This document shows, one piece after another, positions 14,123 to 15,723 of a stretch of 15,723 nucleotides of DNA. Origin of the DNA: Gammaproteobacteria bacterium. GTDB lineage: Bacteria; Pseudomonadota; Gammaproteobacteria; QOAV01. Under the pieces are notes generated by a model that had not been told where the DNA came from, made no database searches, and saw only the letters and a program-made list of their open reading frames with translations. Position 1 is the stretch's first letter. The number at the start of each line of letters is the position of its first letter. A program made the position numbers and the translations under genes. The stretch is from contig JALXFQ010000287.1 in NCBI GenBank assembly GCA_027067235.1, positions 1 to 15,723 on the forward strand, read 5' to 3'.

Positions 14123-14899
14123 TTATCTGTGCAGCCACCCCGGCACCCGCTCATGAGTGGCGCGGTTGAGGGATTTGTCGAGGCGTTTGTAGTCGGGTTC
14201 GTGTTTTTCCACCTGCGCCCAGAAGGCTTTGGAGTGGTTCATGTGGCGGGTGTGGCTGAGCTCGTGGATGAACAGGTAGCGCACTTCTTCGGGGCTGACG
14301 AACAGCAGTTTGTAGTTGAGGCTGATGTTTTTCTTGCTGGAGCAGCTTCCCCAGCGGGTTTTCTGGCCGCGCACGCTGGCTTTGTTGTAGGGCAGATTCA
14401 GTTCATCACTGACCTGGTCCAGCCAGGGTATCAGCGCGTCTTCGCCCTTGTATTTGAGCCAGCGTTTGAGCAGGCTGATGCAGAGTTCGTCGTCGCGCGT
14501 CGCGCCGCTGAGGATGAGCGTATCGCCTTCGATGCGCAGGGAAACCTGGCTGGGGTGGTTGTCGGGTTCGCGGGTAATTTTCCATTGCTCGCCGATGGCG
14601 GGGAATGTCAGCGTCTCCGGAAAGGCGGTGTTGACCTTGCGTTGCTGCTGTTTCTCGGCGAATTTTTTCAGCGCGCCCGCCACCCAGTCGGCGCGTTCGC
14701 GGGCAAACTGATGAGCGCGTTTTTCGCTGCACCCGCGCGGCACCACCACCTCCACCCTGCCCGTGGGCAAGACGCGGATTTGCAGGCGTTTGGCGCGGTT
14801 GCTGTGGCGTAGCTCATAAGGCAGGGCTTGGGTTTCGGTCTGATCTCCCAGATAATGCGCCACATCCAGCCACTTTTTCAGGTTCCCGGTAAAACTCAT
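14123..14899 (-). CDS. YgjP/SprT-like zinc metallopeptidase (M48-type, DUF45)
   Basis: The product has 258 residues. The zinc motif is H212-E213-L-S-H216 (FIHELSHTRHMNHS), with H222 as likely third ligand, and the family signature TRWGSC lies at 181-186. The N-terminal part shows the usual PYELRHSNRAKRLQIRV strand. The substrate is unknown for this family. Genes of this type are often found next to type I restriction loci, as here, where it is upstream of hsdM on the same strand. GGGGAGA lies about 5 bases before the ATG and supports the start. That ATG shares one base with the TTG start of the divergent neighbour. It looks complete. Confidence 0.88.
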   Translation of the reverse strand: MSFTGNLKKWLDVAHYLGDQTETQALPYELRHSNRAKRLQIRVLPTGRVEVVVPRGCSEKRAHQFARERADWVAGALKKFAEKQQQRKVNTAFPETLTFPAIGEQWKITREPDNHPSQVSLRIEGDTLILSGATRDDELCISLLKRWLKYKGEDALIPWLDQVSDELNLPYNKASVRGQKTRWGSCSSKKNISLNYKLLFVSPEEVRYLFIHELSHTRHMNHSKAFWAQVEKHEPDYKRLDKSLNRATHERVPGWLHR

Positions 14900-15225
14900 T
14901 GATCTCCCCTGATTATCAGATAATCGAACGCGTCGGCCCGGCGCATGTGCGCATCCGGTTCGCGGGCGCGTACCAGCAGCCAGAGGTTAACTGGCAAGCG
15001 GACATCATGTCACTGGAAAATTACCAGTCTTCGCGCCCGGACTTCACGGCGGAATTCGGCGAACGCACGGCGCTGATGGATGTGGGCGACCTCGACGCCA
15101 ACCCGCGCCGGATTCTGGTGGCGCTGCCCTTCCCCGAAATCACCCGGCGGGAGATCATGCAGACGGTGGTGATGGTGCGTAACTACCGCGCCATGCGCGA
15201 GGGATTGCGACAGTGGTCGGGATAG
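14899..15225 (+). CDS. Conserved hypothetical protein, TTG start
   Basis: The frame encodes 108 residues (start ISPDYQIIERVGPAHVRIRF) and is closed upstream by a stop at 14890, so TTG at 14899-14901 is the earliest possible start. A GTG at codon 17 is the alternative, but it would remove what looks like the beginning of the domain. I recall similar unannotated gammaproteobacterial proteins with an I-R-F strand and a final RNYRAM-type helix, but no function. There is no signal peptide or membrane segment. No good ribosome binding site precedes the TTG. The gene diverges from the metallopeptidase gene with a one-base overlap of start codons, so each promoter would have to lie in the other's coding region. 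It converges with the next gene, 21 bases away. Confidence 0.6.
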   Translation: MISPDYQIIERVGPAHVRIRFAGAYQQPEVNWQADIMSLENYQSSRPDFTAEFGERTALMDVGDLDANPRRILVALPFPEITRREIMQTVVMVRNYRAMREGLRQWSG

Positions 15226-15246
15226 GGTCGGCTATCTCCACACCTT

Positions 15247-15678
15247 CTACAACAGAGCCTTCAGCGCCGCTTCATCAATGGGAAAAACCAGCGTGCCGGC
15301 AAACTGGTATTGCGCCTCCAGCCGTTTGAGCATGTCGGCTTCTTCCTTTTCCACCAGGACGATAAGCCGGGTTTCGGGGTGGCGTTCGGCGATGGAGGCG
15401 ATGGTTTCAACGTTGCTGAGGCGGTCGCGGAAATAGGGATCGTAGTTGAATTCGGTGACGATAACATCGGCGATGTTCTTTTTCAGCCAGCCGGTGGCTT
15501 TGCGGATGCTGGTCAGTTGCTCCACCTGGTAGCCGGCTTCCTGGTAAAGGGGAGTGAAGTCGGGGTAGCCGCCCTGTTCGACAATGCTGATGAGTTTTGG
15601 AACCTCTGAAAAACCCCGTCCCATCCGGTAAAATACAGCAATCAGCGTGAAGCACCGTAACCACCAACCTGAAGACAA
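15247..15678 (-). CDS. Conserved hypothetical protein whose start was replaced by an IS5-family element
   Basis: The frame has 143 residues, but only those encoded at 15247-15600 belong to the original gene (PKLISIVEQGGYPDFTPLYQ onward, about 117 residues). The first 26, which include a hydrophobic stretch, are encoded by the end of the IS element and are incidental. The original part looks like a receiver- or Rossmann-like alpha/beta domain: beta strands in ADVIVTEFNYDP and TRLIVLVEKEE, and VFPIDE near the end. I recall small unannotated proteins with the EFNYDPYFRDRLSN phrase, but no known function. The insertion probably removed only the start codon and one or two residues. Whether the fused frame is translated depends on the ATG at 15678 or transcription out of the IS. 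Confidence 0.6.
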   Translation of the reverse strand: MSSGWWLRCFTLIAVFYRMGRGFSEVPKLISIVEQGGYPDFTPLYQEAGYQVEQLTSIRKATGWLKKNIADVIVTEFNYDPYFRDRLSNVETIASIAERHPETRLIVLVEKEEADMLKRLEAQYQFAGTLVFPIDEAALKALL

Positions 15679-15723
15679 GGATCAAGCCATGGATCAGATC
15701 AGTTTTTCCGAAGCCGAATATGC
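15599..15723 (+). mobile_element. Left end of an IS5-family insertion sequence
   Basis: The element seems to begin with the terminal repeat GGAACCTCTGAAAAACCCCG at 15599. This is followed by a leader of about 90 bases and the start of an IS5-type transposase. The other end is beyond the window, so the partner inverted repeat and target duplication cannot be checked. It interrupts the minus-strand gene at 15247-15678 at its first codons. Confidence 0.75.
15689..15723 (+). CDS. IS5-family transposase, N-terminal fragment
   Basis: Only the first 11 complete codons are in the window: MDQISFSEAEY. That matches the characteristic N-terminus of IS5-group DDE transposases (MDQ-x-S/T-F-x-EAEY). AAGGA lies 7 bases before the ATG, a proper ribosome binding site. 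The catalytic part is past the right edge, so whether the gene is intact is unknown. Confidence 0.8.
   Translation, partial: MDQISFSEAEY

Overview
The window looks like a chromosomal segment of a fairly GC-rich gammaproteobacterium. It has a proteobacterial RlmI-type methyltransferase, a complete PrfC, a Rof/YaeO-type Rho-binding protein, and dispersed palindromic repeats of a kind common in proteobacterial genomes. I cannot name a genus. No tRNA, rRNA or CRISPR array is visible, and no gap between genes exceeds 300 bases.

Left part (1-5706), mostly housekeeping. A partial rlmI leaves the left edge on the minus strand. Behind it is a compact vapBC toxin-antitoxin pair with a perfect palindrome in front of vapB. 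Then, on the plus strand, come prfC (release factor 3), a lipase maturation factor-like membrane protein, a nested palindromic repeat, a likely terminator, and a two-gene unit of an unknown 119-residue protein overlapping a rof-like gene.

Middle part (5707-7063), a small scarred accessory patch. It holds a hairpin, a perfect 22-base tandem repeat, and a stump of a HEPN-family gene that stops where the repeat begins. The intact partner of that gene follows, an HTH-nucleotidyltransferase (MNT-type) fusion with its own operator-like promoter. A third, diverged copy of the repeat lies on the other side. The 59-residue protein beyond it carries an S-x-x-x-E motif that recalls Fic-inhibitory antitoxins.

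Right part (7064-14899), a type I restriction-modification operon on the minus strand, read as hsdM, hsdS, a HEPN/Abi_C-like gene, then hsdR, with a YgjP-type metallopeptidase gene upstream. The genes overlap or nearly touch. The accessory gene sits between hsdS and hsdR and appears translationally coupled to hsdR. hsdR carries a 51-base in-frame insertion of a dispersed palindromic repeat and remains open. The recognition domains of hsdS are AT-rich around a GC-rich core.

Right edge (14899-15723). Two convergent conserved unknown genes are followed by the left end of an IS5-family element, which has removed the start of the second one. Overall this is a defence-type neighbourhood (type I RM plus Abi-like gene, VapBC, HEPN-MNT remnant, possible Fic-type antitoxin) with several marks of repeat and IS activity.
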